Shown here piece after piece: positions 8,962-17,938 of a DNA stretch of 46,967 bases (position 1 is its first letter; each line of letters begins with the position of its first letter). The translations under genes and the position numbers were made by a program. This stretch comes from an uncultured Lentisphaeria bacterium (lineage in GTDB: Bacteria; Verrucomicrobiota; Lentisphaeria; Victivallales; Victivallaceae): contig CALABZ010000371.1 in assembly GCA_937888615.1 (NCBI GenBank), positions 1 to 46,967 on the forward strand, given 5' to 3'. The notes beneath the pieces were generated by a model. It had not been told where the DNA came from and searched no databases. It saw only the letters and a program-made list of their open reading frames with translations.

Positions 8962-11244
8962 ATGAATTTTTTAAACGTTGAAGTATTCTGGTTGTTACCC
9001 TTTATCCTGGCCGCAATGCTCCTGATTTACTGGGGCGCGGCGGTCCGACGCAAAAAATTGCTGAAAGCCATATTGGGAGGCCGTGCCGACGACCCCGAAC
9101 AGGTTCTGGTAAACCATGCCCGGCGTAATCTTCGTTTCTTCATCCTCTGCCTGGCGGTGATCTTTCTGGTGGTGGCAATGGCGCGCCCGTGGTGGAGCAT
9201 GAGCATTGTTCCCTACGACGCAAAGGGCAGGGACCTGATGGTTCTCTTCGACGTTTCCAAAAGTATGCTGGCCGAAGACATCAAGCCTTCGCGGCTTGAA
9301 CATGCCAAGTGGCTGGTTCACCAATTAACCGAAAAGGCAGCGGGCAACCGCTTCGGCCTGATCGCGTTCGCGGGCGAAGCCTTTCTGGAATGTCCGCTGA
9401 CCCGTGATATGTCGAGCTTCAATCTCTATCTGGATGAGCTCAACACCGATACGATCCCGCTGCCCGGCACCAATATCCAACGGGCGCTGGAAACGGCCTC
9501 GCGGGCATTCAAATCCGCCGAGGGCGATAACCGTGCCGTTATCCTGATCACCGACGGCGAAGAACTGGAAGGCAACAGTTCGCAGGTGATCGGCGAACTG
9601 AAGGCCCGCCATATTCCGCTGTTCATCGTCGGGGTCGGCGATCCGACCTCGCCGGCGGTGATTCCGAACTACGAAAAAGGCGCCAGGTCCGGCGGCTTCA
9701 AACGCGACGCCAAGGGCGAACTCGTCAAGACCGTTTTCAATGAAAAACAGCTCCTCACCCTTCAAAAAGAAATTCCGGGCAGTATCTATATCCGTTCGAC
9801 CACCACCAATCCGGGACTCGAACCCCTGCTTGCCAAAATCGACGCGCTCGTGCCGCAGGATTTGGAAAACGGTACCCGCACCCGTCCGATCGAACGTTTC
9901 CAGTATTTTATCGCCGGGGCGCTTGCCCTGTTGGCGCTCTATTTCGGACTCTCCGAACGGCGTCCTCTCAATGGTCGCAATGGGCGCAAGGCTGTCGCAG
10001 TGTTGTTGATGCTCGCAGGATTGGTCATGCCGCTTCGCGCCGCCGACAAGAAGGCTGCTGACAACAAACTGCTGCCGCCGCCTCCGCAAGAGGAAAAAGC
10101 GGAAGCCGTTCCAGCCACTTCCAACCCGATCACGCTGTACAACCTCGGACGTGATACGCAGTTGGAGAAAAAGCAGGGGGCCGAACAACTTTATGAGAAG
10201 TCGATTAACAACGCCACCGATAGTCCGTTGGTACGCGAACGTGCCTTTCATAATCTGGCCGTCCTGATTCATGAAAAGGCCCGTGCCCAGATGGCGGAAG
10301 CCAACGCGAAGCTGGAAAAAGACCTCGAAGGAGCCGACAAGGCGCTTACCACCACCCAGCAGATTTTAAATCAGGCGGAAGAACTTTATCTGCGTTCGGT
10401 GGCGGAGGCGGCGGCGGATGAAAAGACCGATGCCGACTTTGCCGTCAACCAGCAGCTTTTACTGCACGATCATAAAATCGCGGAGCAACTGAAAAAGGAT
10501 ATCAAGGAATTCAAGGAAAAACATCAACAGGCGATCAAGGAACTGGAGGCGGCGATTGCCGCACCTTCTGAAGTCCGGCCCGATAAATCCGTTCAGTCAC
10601 GGAATACGGTTAAACGCCTGAGTGAGCTTTCGGAAAAATTGCGCCAGCAGCAGATGATCAAGGATTCAACCGCCGCCGGCAATGAGATTGATCAGGCATT
10701 GAAAGTCATTGCTTCCGATGATCCGCAGGCCGTGAAGCATCTGCAGAAGGCTCTGGACATCTTGAAGAAGAAAGATCAGCAGAAGAAAGATCAGAACAAG
10801 AATCAGCAGCAGAAGAAAGATCAGAAGAAAGATCAAAACAAAGATCAGAAAAAAGATCAGCAGAAGCAGGATCAAAACAAGGACAAGCAGGACCAGAATA
10901 AGGACCAGCAGCAGAACAAGGATCAACAGAAGCAGGATCAGAACAAAGACAAGCAGGATCAGAAGAAAGATCAGAACAAAGATAAGCAGGACCAGAATAA
11001 GGACCAGCAGAAGCAGGATCAAAACAAGGATAAGCAGGACCAGCAGCAGAAGCAGGATCAGAATAAGGATCAGCAGCAGAGCCAGGGACAGCAGTCCCCG
11101 CGTCCCGAAGAACAGAAGATTGACCCTCAGCAGGCGAAAAAATTGCTTGAAATGATGGCTAAAGATGAAAAAGACCTGCGCGACGCCCTGAAAGCCCAGC
11201 GCATGGAAAGCACGAAGAATATTAAAGTGGATAAGGACTGGTGA
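8962..11244 (+). CDS. BatB-BatC fusion: membrane VWA protein with TPR and Lys/Gln/Asp-rich tail
   Basis: This 760-aa protein joins two normally separate Bacteroides-aerotolerance (Bat) proteins. N-terminal membrane segments (about 7-26 and 54-74) are followed by a von Willebrand A domain with a complete MIDAS (D97-V-S99-K-S101, PLPGTN, LITDGEE). Two further membrane segments follow (about 303-325 and 344-361), then a BatC-like TPR and coiled-coil part. From about residue 600 a hydrophilic low-complexity tract made of K, Q, D and N precedes a helical end. Bat proteins are thought to support envelope integrity or stress tolerance together with a MoxR ATPase; no moxR or DUF58 gene is adjacent here. 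The stop overlaps the following BatD-BatE gene. The ATG at 8962 has a GGAAGTGAG site. Confidence 0.85.
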   Translation: MNFLNVEVFWLLPFILAAMLLIYWGAAVRRKKLLKAILGGRADDPEQVLVNHARRNLRFFILCLAVIFLVVAMARPWWSMSIVPYDAKGRDLMVLFDVSKSMLAEDIKPSRLEHAKWLVHQLTEKAAGNRFGLIAFAGEAFLECPLTRDMSSFNLYLDELNTDTIPLPGTNIQRALETASRAFKSAEGDNRAVILITDGEELEGNSSQVIGELKARHIPLFIVGVGDPTSPAVIPNYEKGARSGGFKRDAKGELVKTVFNEKQLLTLQKEIPGSIYIRSTTTNPGLEPLLAKIDALVPQDLENGTRTRPIERFQYFIAGALALLALYFGLSERRPLNGRNGRKAVAVLLMLAGLVMPLRAADKKAADNKLLPPPPQEEKAEAVPATSNPITLYNLGRDTQLEKKQGAEQLYEKSINNATDSPLVRERAFHNLAVLIHEKARAQMAEANAKLEKDLEGADKALTTTQQILNQAEELYLRSVAEAAADEKTDADFAVNQQLLLHDHKIAEQLKKDIKEFKEKHQQAIKELEAAIAAPSEVRPDKSVQSRNTVKRLSELSEKLRQQQMIKDSTAAGNEIDQALKVIASDDPQAVKHLQKALDILKKKDQQKKDQNKNQQQKKDQKKDQNKDQKKDQQKQDQNKDKQDQNKDQQQNKDQQKQDQNKDKQDQKKDQNKDKQDQNKDQQKQDQNKDKQDQQQKQDQNKDQQQSQGQQSPRPEEQKIDPQQAKKLLEMMAKDEKDLRDALKAQRMESTKNIKVDKDW
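10765..11090 (+). repeat. low-complexity GATCAGAAxAAG-type coding repeat
   Basis: Short imperfect tandem units (GATCAGAACAAA, AAGCAGGACCAG and similar) encode about 110 residues of K, D, Q and N inside the BatB-BatC gene. The tract is strongly hydrophilic and probably disordered, and such units are prone to slippage-driven length change. Confidence 0.8.
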
Positions 11245-13742
11245 TGCGGCAAATGAGAGCATTTTTGACAATTCTGTTGTTAAGTGCGGCGGCGATGGTT
11301 TGCGCCGAAGTCAAGGTGACGGCTGAACCCAATGTGGTGGCGACCGGCGAACGCTTCATGGTGTGGATCAGCAACGACAGCGGCGAGACGCCCATAGTGG
11401 CCGATTTTCCCGAGGTCAAGGGCATTCGCTGGTATCCGAACAGCCGCAGTTCCAAAACCCAGATCATCAACGGTCAGGCGACAGCCAGCGTCGGCTATAT
11501 GGCGCAGGCCTTGACCGAGGGAACCTATGAGATCCCGGCTTTGAAAGTCATTGTCGGCCGTAAAACCGTCACCACCGCGCCATTTGAAGTGAAAGTGGTT
11601 CCGTCCGGACAGCTTCGTCAGGCCCGCGGCCGGCAGGGGCAGCGCGACAGCGAAATCACCCTGGATGACGCGGCGTCCGTTGACGGCCGTTATCTGACCG
11701 GTGACCGTGCTGTTTACATCGGCGAGGAAATCCCGCTGGAAGTAACCCTCTACATAATGGAAGGAATTCGTGCTCAAATTACCTGGCCCGAACTGAAGTT
11801 TGAAAAGGTGGCATTTCACGATTACAAGGACCAGTTCGCCAAGAATCCCCGTTTTGCCGGTATGCCGACCGAGGAATATACGATCCGCAACAATGCACGA
11901 TTCGTCGCCCGCACCTTTCGGAGCGCCATTCGCCCGTTGGCGACCGGCGATTTGAAGGGAAGCGCCGAGGTCAATCTGGAAATTCAGGTGCCGGACCGCA
12001 GTCGCGGTTCCAGCGGCTGGGATGACGATTTCTTCGGTTTCGGTTCGGTGCGGACGGTTCCCCATACCGTCAAATTCGATTTCCCGCCGTTGAAAGTGCG
12101 GCCGCTGCCGGCGGTTCCCGCAGACACGATGTTTCTGGGATTGATCGGCGACTGGAAGGTGTCATACGATCTGCCTCAGGGGGAATTCCGCGCCGGGGAC
12201 CCCTTTACCCTGTCCCTGAATGTTACCGGGCGCGGCTCCGCCGACAACCTGAATGCGCCGAAGCTGGAGCTTCCCGGCTTCCGGGTTTATCCGCCCGAAA
12301 TCGAAAAGAATTCCGGCCGGGTTTCGGTGAAATACGTGATTATTCCGTTGCGCCCCGGCGACGATACGATCCGCCTGAAAACGTCGGTGTTCGATTTGAA
12401 TGCCGAACAATACAGAACGTTTGATTTTGAGCGTAAGATCAGCATTTTGCCCGCCTCCGGGCTGGTTCAGGGAGCCCCCGCCTCGCAGACGGTTGTTCAG
12501 GGCGCCGTCGCCAATCTGGAAAATGCAGTCAAGCCGGAAACGGAAAACGCGCCGCGCTCGAATATCCTGTATCTGAAAAAGGATACGTCGTGCGTTGTGG
12601 CGCGCCCGCTGTATTTGAATAATCTGTTCTGGCTGTTGGTGCTGATCCTGTTCGGGCCGCTGGTTTTCGCGATCGGCGAAATGCGCCAGCTTCACAAGGA
12701 CCGGATGAATGGCGATCCCGGCATATTGCGCCGCCGCAAGGCGTTGGCCGCGGTCGGCAAGGTCAAGCGTATTCTGAAGAAAACGCCTTCCAAAGAGATT
12801 CACCATGTCATTCAGAAGGAAGTGGTGCCTTTGCTCAATGATTACCTGGGACTGCCTCCGGGAACGACCGCTACCGAGCTTGCTGAAATCGTGGACGATC
12901 CGGCGTTGGCCGACTGCTTGCGGAATTCCGGCAGCGCCGGGTTCATGCCGGGTGTTACGGCTATGAATCACAGCGAGTTGAAGAAGAATATCCTGAAAGC
13001 GTTGAAATATGTGTCGTTGATCGCACTTCTGCTGATTCCCGCCGGGACTTTTGCCGCCACTATGAGCGAGCCCGAGGCGGCGGCGTTCAACGCCTACGAC
13101 AACGGCGATTTCAAGACCGCGGCCAACTATTTCCAGAGTCAGTTGCGGCCCGGCCGCCCGAGCCCGAATACGTTGTACAACCTCGGCAACGCATTTTGCC
13201 AGGAGGGCAAACAGGCGGAAGCGCTGGCCTGCTACGAAAAGGCCCATCTGTTGTCGCCGCGCGACACCGATATCGTTGAAAACCTGAACTATGTGCGCCG
13301 CCAGCTTCTCCAACCTGAAATCGGGCAGGTCAATACCCCCGGCGAACTGATCGTATATTTGCGGAACTGTTTACGTCCGGACAACTGGCTGTTGGTGCTG
13401 GCCGGAGCCTGGAGCTGCTTCTGGCTGTTGGCGGCTTTCCGCCGCCGTCTTGGGTTCAATCGCAAGCTGTTGTTCCTGATCATCATCGGCGTGGTTGCCC
13501 TGACTGCGGCCACGGCCCTTATCACAGAGCTCCGGGGACCCTATGCGGGAAATCAGGCGATTGTTCTGTTCAATGGAACCAAACTGCGTTCGCTGCCGTC
13601 CGACCAGTCGGGCAAGGTGGAGCGTACATTGCGGGAGGGTGAACGGGTCCATATCGTCGAATCACGCCGCGACTGGGTGCTGGTACGGCTGGAGAATGCC
13701 GAAGGCTGGCTGAAGTCCGGCGACATGGAGATCATTCGCTGA
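11244..13742 (+). CDS. BatD-BatE fusion: periplasmic BatD, TPR and SH3 domains
   Basis: This is a second fused Bat protein of about 832 aa. It has a signal peptide (FLTILLLSAAAMVCA), a long BatD-like beta-rich periplasmic region with repeated Ig-like segments, a membrane segment near residues 460-480 (NLFWLLVLILFGPLVFAI) and a cytosolic stretch. A second hydrophobic segment then leads into TPRs (TLYNLGNAFCQEGKQAEAL) and paired membrane helices. A C-terminal bacterial SH3 domain ends at GWLKSGDMEI. TPR plus SH3 is the BatE layout, so BatD and BatE are one polypeptide. Possible starts are GTG 11241, ATG 11244 and ATG 11253. ATG 11244 is preferred because AAGGA at 11233-11237 is 6 nt away. It overlaps the BatB-BatC stop, so the two are coupled. 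Confidence 0.82.
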   Translation: MRQMRAFLTILLLSAAAMVCAEVKVTAEPNVVATGERFMVWISNDSGETPIVADFPEVKGIRWYPNSRSSKTQIINGQATASVGYMAQALTEGTYEIPALKVIVGRKTVTTAPFEVKVVPSGQLRQARGRQGQRDSEITLDDAASVDGRYLTGDRAVYIGEEIPLEVTLYIMEGIRAQITWPELKFEKVAFHDYKDQFAKNPRFAGMPTEEYTIRNNARFVARTFRSAIRPLATGDLKGSAEVNLEIQVPDRSRGSSGWDDDFFGFGSVRTVPHTVKFDFPPLKVRPLPAVPADTMFLGLIGDWKVSYDLPQGEFRAGDPFTLSLNVTGRGSADNLNAPKLELPGFRVYPPEIEKNSGRVSVKYVIIPLRPGDDTIRLKTSVFDLNAEQYRTFDFERKISILPASGLVQGAPASQTVVQGAVANLENAVKPETENAPRSNILYLKKDTSCVVARPLYLNNLFWLLVLILFGPLVFAIGEMRQLHKDRMNGDPGILRRRKALAAVGKVKRILKKTPSKEIHHVIQKEVVPLLNDYLGLPPGTTATELAEIVDDPALADCLRNSGSAGFMPGVTAMNHSELKKNILKALKYVSLIALLLIPAGTFAATMSEPEAAAFNAYDNGDFKTAANYFQSQLRPGRPSPNTLYNLGNAFCQEGKQAEALACYEKAHLLSPRDTDIVENLNYVRRQLLQPEIGQVNTPGELIVYLRNCLRPDNWLLVLAGAWSCFWLLAAFRRRLGFNRKLLFLIIIGVVALTAATALITELRGPYAGNQAIVLFNGTKLRSLPSDQSGKVERTLREGERVHIVESRRDWVLVRLENAEGWLKSGDMEIIR

Positions 13743-13763
13743 CATCATATTTCCGGTAAAGAA

Positions 13764-13799
13764 AAAATCCCGCGACGGCATATGCTTTCGCGGGATTTT
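13764..13799. terminator. bidirectional rho-independent terminator between convergent genes
   Basis: A perfect 12-bp inverted repeat (AAAATCCCGCGA at 13764-13775 and TCGCGGGATTTT at 13788-13799) encloses a 12-base loop. A/T runs lie on both sides, so it can end transcription of the Bat genes and of the minus-strand symporter. Confidence 0.9.
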
Positions 13800-13806
13800 C
13801 AGCTTT

Positions 13807-15861
13807 TTATGATTGACCGGGGGACGGCGGATCACCGGCGTTGTGTCCGTTCACGACGGTACCGTCGTCGGCGTCATTCTGTTGGATTTTGCGCAAGTCG
13901 CGGAAGAGTCTGGTGACGTCGACTACACCGCCGACCAGGAACCAGACCGTCGTTACCACCGCCAGAATCACCGTGATGTAGATTTTGACCTGCCAGAGTC
14001 CGAGCCATTGCGAATCAGGTACGCCGGAAATGAACTGCTGGAGTGAGAACCAGACAAAAATTCCCAGCCAGAAAAGCGTCCAGGCGATGGTGGCTCCGTA
14101 AATGATTTTGTCGCCGCGCGAGAACTCGGGGGTGATGCCGAGCCGTTGGGCCAGCAGGCCGACCTTGGAAACCTTTTTATGCTCGTGGCTGGTGTCGTAT
14201 TCGCCGCGATGCAGCATTTTATTCAGGTCGAAATCGGGGGCTTTCAGGGCGTAGTGTTCGTAGAGCGACACCGCCACATAGCAGACCAGGCAGATGCTTA
14301 ATCCGATGAAGGTGATCCATTGGCCGTTGATCGGAAATTTCGTCATATGCCGGGCTACCCAATGCCAGTGGAAGTTGCTGTCCAGGAATACGGCCACTTT
14401 CGGCCAGGTCTGCTGGATGGTGATGCCGCCGAAACCAATCAGCGCACCGACAATATAGGTGGTCCACGCCGCGATCGTGCCGCCGCGCTTCCAGTACAAT
14501 CCGCCGATGATGGCCGCTCCGGCTCCGCTGACGATGGCTCCGGTTACGGCGAAGAACATGAACACGTGCTCGGTCTGCCGGTAGAAATAACTGAAGAACC
14601 ATGCGAACAGGGCCACCCCGAAAATTGAGGCGCGGAGCGCCCACAGGTGGGCTTTGGGCGAGAACGGTTTTTTACGGAACGGCATAAGCACGTCCTGAAT
14701 GAAGATTGACCCCCACGAATGCATGTAGGTGTCGTCGGTACTGAGCATCGCCGCGAACATGACCGCCACCAACAACCCGAGCAGTCCGGTCGGCAGGATC
14801 ATCGACAACGCGGTGGGGACCAGACCCTGGCTTCTCAACTGCGGGTCGGTGGTGTTGTCCAGCACGTGATTGATCTGTTCCGCCAGCCCGGCAAAGTCGG
14901 GATGCCGCATGATGACGATGACCGCCAGCGGGAAGAGCATGATCATCAGCCCCTGGGCTATGCCGCGCCACGAACCCAGGATTCCCGCCATTTTGCTCTC
15001 GTGCGGGGTCTTGGCCGCAGCCTGATAACCCATGCCGCCCTGCCAGCCGCCGCGCGCATAAATCATGCCGAAGATGCCGATCAGAAAATACCAGATATTG
15101 AAATCAGAGATTTCGGAGGTGTGAAACGGGTTGATTTGTGAGGCTTCGGACGGAGCCTGCTGGAGTGCGTAGGATATCTGTTCCCAGGAAACATAGCCCC
15201 CGAAAATGTCCCAGTCACCGAGGTTGAAGATGAACAGGATGAAGGCCAGAAACGCAATATTGCACAGGGTTCCCTGCAGAAAATCGGTCACCATGATGGC
15301 AATCTGTCCGCCGCAGGTGGCGAAGAGCACCCCCAGTCCGATGGCGAATGTCAGCAGTACGCCGTAGGTGTCCCAGTTGACGCCCCAGAGCTGGACATGC
15401 TCCGGTATCCGGCAGAAGAACATGAAAAAACGCACCGAGACCGCCGGGAAAATACCGTAATTGACCACGCCCGACAGGAATGTGATGATTCCTGCGCAGA
15501 TACGGAATTTCCGCGAATAGCGCACTTCATAGAACTGAGCCAGCGTGAAACAGCGCGTTTCGCGCAGACGGTACGTGACCCACGCCGTCAGGGCCAGAAT
15601 CAGGCCCACCGGCGCGGAGAGCATTCCCCACCAGGTGCCGGAGAATCCGGCCTGGTAGAAAAGTTCGAAGTTCGCCACCGAATTCACCACGGCAAAGCCG
15701 GCGATTCCGGAGGAGATGCAGAGTACATAGCGGCCGGCGCAACGACTGGCCGCCAGAAAGTCGGCTGAGTTCCGGATGAACCGCTGGCAGTAGACGAGTA
15801 CTCCCAGCAGGACAATGATCAAAACGCCCGGAATCAGCCAGTCAATGGGGTGCATTGCCAT
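13807..15861 (-). CDS. sodium:solute symporter (SSS family)
   Basis: This 684-aa multi-pass inner-membrane protein of the sodium/solute symporter (LeuT-fold) family has about 13 predicted helices. Family signals include the early FLAASRCAGRYV segment with SSGIAGFAVVNSVANFE, the GGQIAIMVTDFLQG stretch typical of SSS helix 5, and a later GAGAAIIGGLYW region. It imports an unidentified solute using the Na+ gradient; the family covers sugars, amino acids, acids and vitamins and sequence alone does not decide. A charged tail of about 130 residues containing two further membrane segments extends the C-terminus. It follows the YggL-like gene after 10 bases, probably on one transcript from the promoter at 16263-16291, and ends at the bidirectional terminator. 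Confidence 0.92.
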   Translation of the reverse strand: MAMHPIDWLIPGVLIIVLLGVLVYCQRFIRNSADFLAASRCAGRYVLCISSGIAGFAVVNSVANFELFYQAGFSGTWWGMLSAPVGLILALTAWVTYRLRETRCFTLAQFYEVRYSRKFRICAGIITFLSGVVNYGIFPAVSVRFFMFFCRIPEHVQLWGVNWDTYGVLLTFAIGLGVLFATCGGQIAIMVTDFLQGTLCNIAFLAFILFIFNLGDWDIFGGYVSWEQISYALQQAPSEASQINPFHTSEISDFNIWYFLIGIFGMIYARGGWQGGMGYQAAAKTPHESKMAGILGSWRGIAQGLMIMLFPLAVIVIMRHPDFAGLAEQINHVLDNTTDPQLRSQGLVPTALSMILPTGLLGLLVAVMFAAMLSTDDTYMHSWGSIFIQDVLMPFRKKPFSPKAHLWALRASIFGVALFAWFFSYFYRQTEHVFMFFAVTGAIVSGAGAAIIGGLYWKRGGTIAAWTTYIVGALIGFGGITIQQTWPKVAVFLDSNFHWHWVARHMTKFPINGQWITFIGLSICLVCYVAVSLYEHYALKAPDFDLNKMLHRGEYDTSHEHKKVSKVGLLAQRLGITPEFSRGDKIIYGATIAWTLFWLGIFVWFSLQQFISGVPDSQWLGLWQVKIYITVILAVVTTVWFLVGGVVDVTRLFRDLRKIQQNDADDGTVVNGHNAGDPPSPGQS

Positions 15862-15871
15862 TTAAGTTTGT

Positions 15872-16228
15872 TCACTTCTGTTTGTCGAGTTGAACCGTGC
15901 GTCCAGCGTAGTTGACGTCGGTCCAGTCTCCGGCCTTCACATTGGTCAGGCCGAGTTTTTCGGTCAGCTCGGCGAGCAGGGCGTCTTTGCGTTCCTGCAC
16001 GGGATCGCTGATGGTACCGGCGATGACCAGTCCTTCGACGTGTTCGCTGTCGCTTTCCTCTTCGCAATCGCAGCAGTGACCGAAAAAGTTGACCTTGTGG
16101 TCGCGGACGATGGTGGAGAATTCGGACATGAAGCTGTCTATGTCTTCGCAGGTGTAGTTCGCGAAAAATTCAAAACCGACGACTTGGAATTCTTTAATCC
16201 CTTTTTTCTTGCGCAATCTTTTTTTCAT
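15872..16228 (-). CDS. yggL: YggL family 50S ribosome-binding protein
   Basis: This 118-aa protein starts MKKRLRKKKGIKEFQ, the hallmark basic N-terminus of the YggL/DUF469 family, which binds the large ribosomal subunit and affects its assembly. The FxxVGFEFFANY segment and a central acidic cysteine-rich CCDCEEESDSE stretch follow. The ATG at 16228 is chosen because AAGGA lies 7 nt upstream and family proteins begin at this basic motif; the frame is open upstream to 16333 without support. It is transcribed divergently from rplU and lies 10 bases upstream of the symporter gene, an odd partner. Confidence 0.85.
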   Translation of the reverse strand: MKKRLRKKKGIKEFQVVGFEFFANYTCEDIDSFMSEFSTIVRDHKVNFFGHCCDCEEESDSEHVEGLVIAGTISDPVQERKDALLAELTEKLGLTNVKAGDWTDVNYAGRTVQLDKQK

Positions 16229-16262
16229 GGGAAAATCCTTTTGTTTGGAGTTGCTCCAAATG

Positions 16263-16291
16263 AAGATAGCGCTGCAAGGCGAATTTGTCAA
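16263..16291 (-). promoter_or_regulatory. strong candidate sigma70-type promoter for yggL-symporter
   Basis: On the minus strand a perfect TTGACA (16286-16291), a 17-base spacer and TATCTT (16263-16268) lie about 35 bases before the yggL ATG. Confidence 0.65.
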
Positions 16292-16341
16292 TGTCGGCAT
16301 CAATAATCGGCAAAAAAAATGAAAATTCGGCATTTCGGGAC

Positions 16342-16369
16342 TTGCAAGATTGAAAAGACGGAGTAAATT
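16342..16369 (+). promoter_or_regulatory. weak candidate promoter for rplU
   Basis: TTGCAA (16342-16347), a 16-base spacer and TAAATT (16364-16369) sit about 50 bases ahead of the rplU ATG. The region is AT-rich, so chance matches are likely. Confidence 0.3.
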
Positions 16370-16418
16370 AATTTTTTCTGGAAATTGACATTTTTATATA
16401 ACAATAGGAGCCAGTACT

Positions 16419-16733
16419 ATGTATGCAATTATCAATGCGGGCGGCAGACAATTCAAGGTCAAGCCGGAGGAATGTGTCGATATGAACCGTTTGACCGGCG
16501 AAGTCGGCGGCAAGGTCGTTTTTGACAAAGTCGCGGCGGTCGGCGAAGAAGGCGGCAACCTCAATGTCGGCGCCCCGATGGTCGAAGGCGCTTCGGTAGA
16601 AGCCGAAATCGTCGAACACTTCCGCGGCAAAAAACTGATCGCGTTCAAGATGAAACGCCGCAAAGGCTATCGCCACACTGTCGGACACCGCCAGGAACTG
16701 ACCAAGGTCAAGATTACCGCGATCAAAGCTTGA
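16419..16733 (+). CDS. rplU: 50S ribosomal protein L21
   Basis: This 104-aa ribosomal protein begins MYAIINAGGRQFKV, which is diagnostic for L21, and ends with the basic FKMKRRKGYRHTVGHRQ segment that contacts 23S rRNA. Length and motifs are complete. AGGAG sits about 9 bases upstream of the ATG. In most bacteria rpmA (L27) follows directly; here a terminator and then purC follow, so L27 must be encoded elsewhere. Confidence 0.98.
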   Translation: MYAIINAGGRQFKVKPEECVDMNRLTGEVGGKVVFDKVAAVGEEGGNLNVGAPMVEGASVEAEIVEHFRGKKLIAFKMKRRKGYRHTVGHRQELTKVKITAIKA

Positions 16734-16763
16734 CGCCAAACAGATTTCTGATTTGAAAAATTC

Positions 16764-16801
16764 AATATGGTTCCGGCATTGACCGTGAACCATATTTTTT
16801 T
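16764..16801 (+). terminator. rho-independent terminator after rplU
   Basis: AATATGGTTC (16764-16773) pairs with GAACCATATT (16787-16796). A further CGG/CCG pairing lies inside the loop, and a T run follows. It separates rplU from purC. Confidence 0.85.
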
Positions 16802-16824
16802 GTCTTAATGAAGAGGTGATAATT

Positions 16825-17721
16825 ATGAATTACGATGCAAACGGCGCCCTGTTGACCTGTGAAATCCCCGGAATCCCCATGATTAACCGCGGCAAAGTCC
16901 GCGACATTTACGATCTTGGCGATTCGCTGCTTTTCATCGCCAGCGACCGCCTCAGCGCGTTCGACGTGGTTATGCCCGAGGGCATTCCCGGCAAAGGCAA
17001 AGTGCTGACCCAGATTTCCCTGTTCTGGTTTAAACTGATGGACTGGCTTCCGAACCACCTGATTACCGCCGACATTTCCTCCCGTCCTGAACTGAAGGAT
17101 TATGCGAAGGATCTGCAGGGACGCGCCATGATCGTGAAAAAGGCCAAAACCATTCCGGTCGAATGCATTGTCCGCGGCTATCTGGTCGGCAGCGGCTGGA
17201 AGGATTATTGCCGTGACGGCGTGGTGTCCGGCCACAAACTGCGTTCCGGCTATGCTCAGGCGGATAAACTTGACGAACCGTTGTTCACGCCGTCCAGCAA
17301 AGCGGAGATCGGCGAACATGACGAAGCGATTTCGTTTGACCAGGTCATATCCATGATCGGGCAGGATTATGCCGAACAGATTCGCGACCTGTCGCTGAAA
17401 GTATACAAAACCGCCGCCGATTACGCCCGTCCGAAAGGCATCATCGTGGCGGATACCAAGTTCGAATTCGGCGTTTACGGCGGCAAGGTCATCCTGATCG
17501 ACGAAGTGCTGACGCCGGACTCCAGCCGTTTCTGGCCGGCCGATCAGTACAAGCCGGGCAGCAATCCGCCGAGCCTCGACAAGCAGTTCGTACGCGATTA
17601 TCTCGAAACCCTGGATTGGAACAAGACCGCTCCCGGTCCGCATCTGCCGCAGGAAATTATCGAAAAAACCGCAGCCAAATACCGCGAAGCCTGCAAGGTT
17701 TTGACCGGCAGCGATATCTGA
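16825..17721 (+). CDS. purC: phosphoribosylaminoimidazole-succinocarboxamide synthase
   Basis: PurC (SAICAR synthetase) joins CAIR and aspartate with ATP in purine synthesis. The 298-aa protein has GKVRDIYDLGD (nucleotide-binding strand), FIASDRLSAFDVVMPEGIPGKGKVL with the conserved SDR…AFD motif, VECIVRGYLVGSGWKDY and VDTKFEFG-type (VADTKFEFG) active-site residues, then VLTPDSSRFWP. It is the longer PurC form seen in many Bacteroidota and PVC bacteria. The ATG at 16825 has GAGGTG at about 9 nt; the GTG at 16816 overlaps that site and is not favoured. It is followed by a clear terminator, so it appears monocistronic. Confidence 0.97.
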   Translation: MNYDANGALLTCEIPGIPMINRGKVRDIYDLGDSLLFIASDRLSAFDVVMPEGIPGKGKVLTQISLFWFKLMDWLPNHLITADISSRPELKDYAKDLQGRAMIVKKAKTIPVECIVRGYLVGSGWKDYCRDGVVSGHKLRSGYAQADKLDEPLFTPSSKAEIGEHDEAISFDQVISMIGQDYAEQIRDLSLKVYKTAADYARPKGIIVADTKFEFGVYGGKVILIDEVLTPDSSRFWPADQYKPGSNPPSLDKQFVRDYLETLDWNKTAPGPHLPQEIIEKTAAKYREACKVLTGSDI

Positions 17722-17727
17722 TTTGAG

Positions 17728-17760
17728 TGGGGTTGTCTGTTTGCGGGCAACCCCATTTTG
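17728..17760 (+). terminator. rho-independent terminator after purC
   Basis: TGGGGTTG (17728-17735) and CAACCCCA (17748-17755) form an 8-bp stem with a 12-base loop, followed by TTTTG. It starts 6 bases after the purC stop. Confidence 0.8.
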
Positions 17761-17879
17761 ACCGCGACAGTGTCAGGATTTTCGACGTGGACAGGTGCAT
17801 TGGAGGCAAAGCGCTCCGTTCTTGCATCGTCATATTGGACGGCTTTGGCATCTTCTTCTGTTTTTCACTGTTTTTGAGC

Positions 17880-17908
17880 TTGACATTCGCCGTCGTTTCA
17901 CTTATATT
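17880..17908 (+). promoter_or_regulatory. strong sigma70-type promoter for the acyl-CoA synthetase gene
   Basis: TTGACA (17880-17885), a 17-base spacer and TATATT (17903-17908) form a near-consensus promoter. The start codon at 17939 would lie about 24 bases after the expected transcription start. Confidence 0.75.
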
Positions 17909-17938
17909 ACCCAAATTAATTGTCGGGGTAAAGAATTT

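Noticed and set aside
10666..11271. very leucine-rich minus-strand frame that looks like a membrane protein
   Set aside because: It is the reverse reading of the KDQ repeats (CTT/CTG/ATC runs), so the hydrophobicity is an artefact.
12162..13313. long minus-strand open frame of 383 codons opposite the BatD-BatE gene
   Set aside because: It has an odd composition rich in Q, R and H, no domain, and is opposite a well supported gene; it is an antisense shadow.
16385..16401. TTGACA with nearby TATATA ahead of rplU
   Set aside because: The two boxes are only about five bases apart, and a 17-base spacer would place the -10 on the ribosome binding site.
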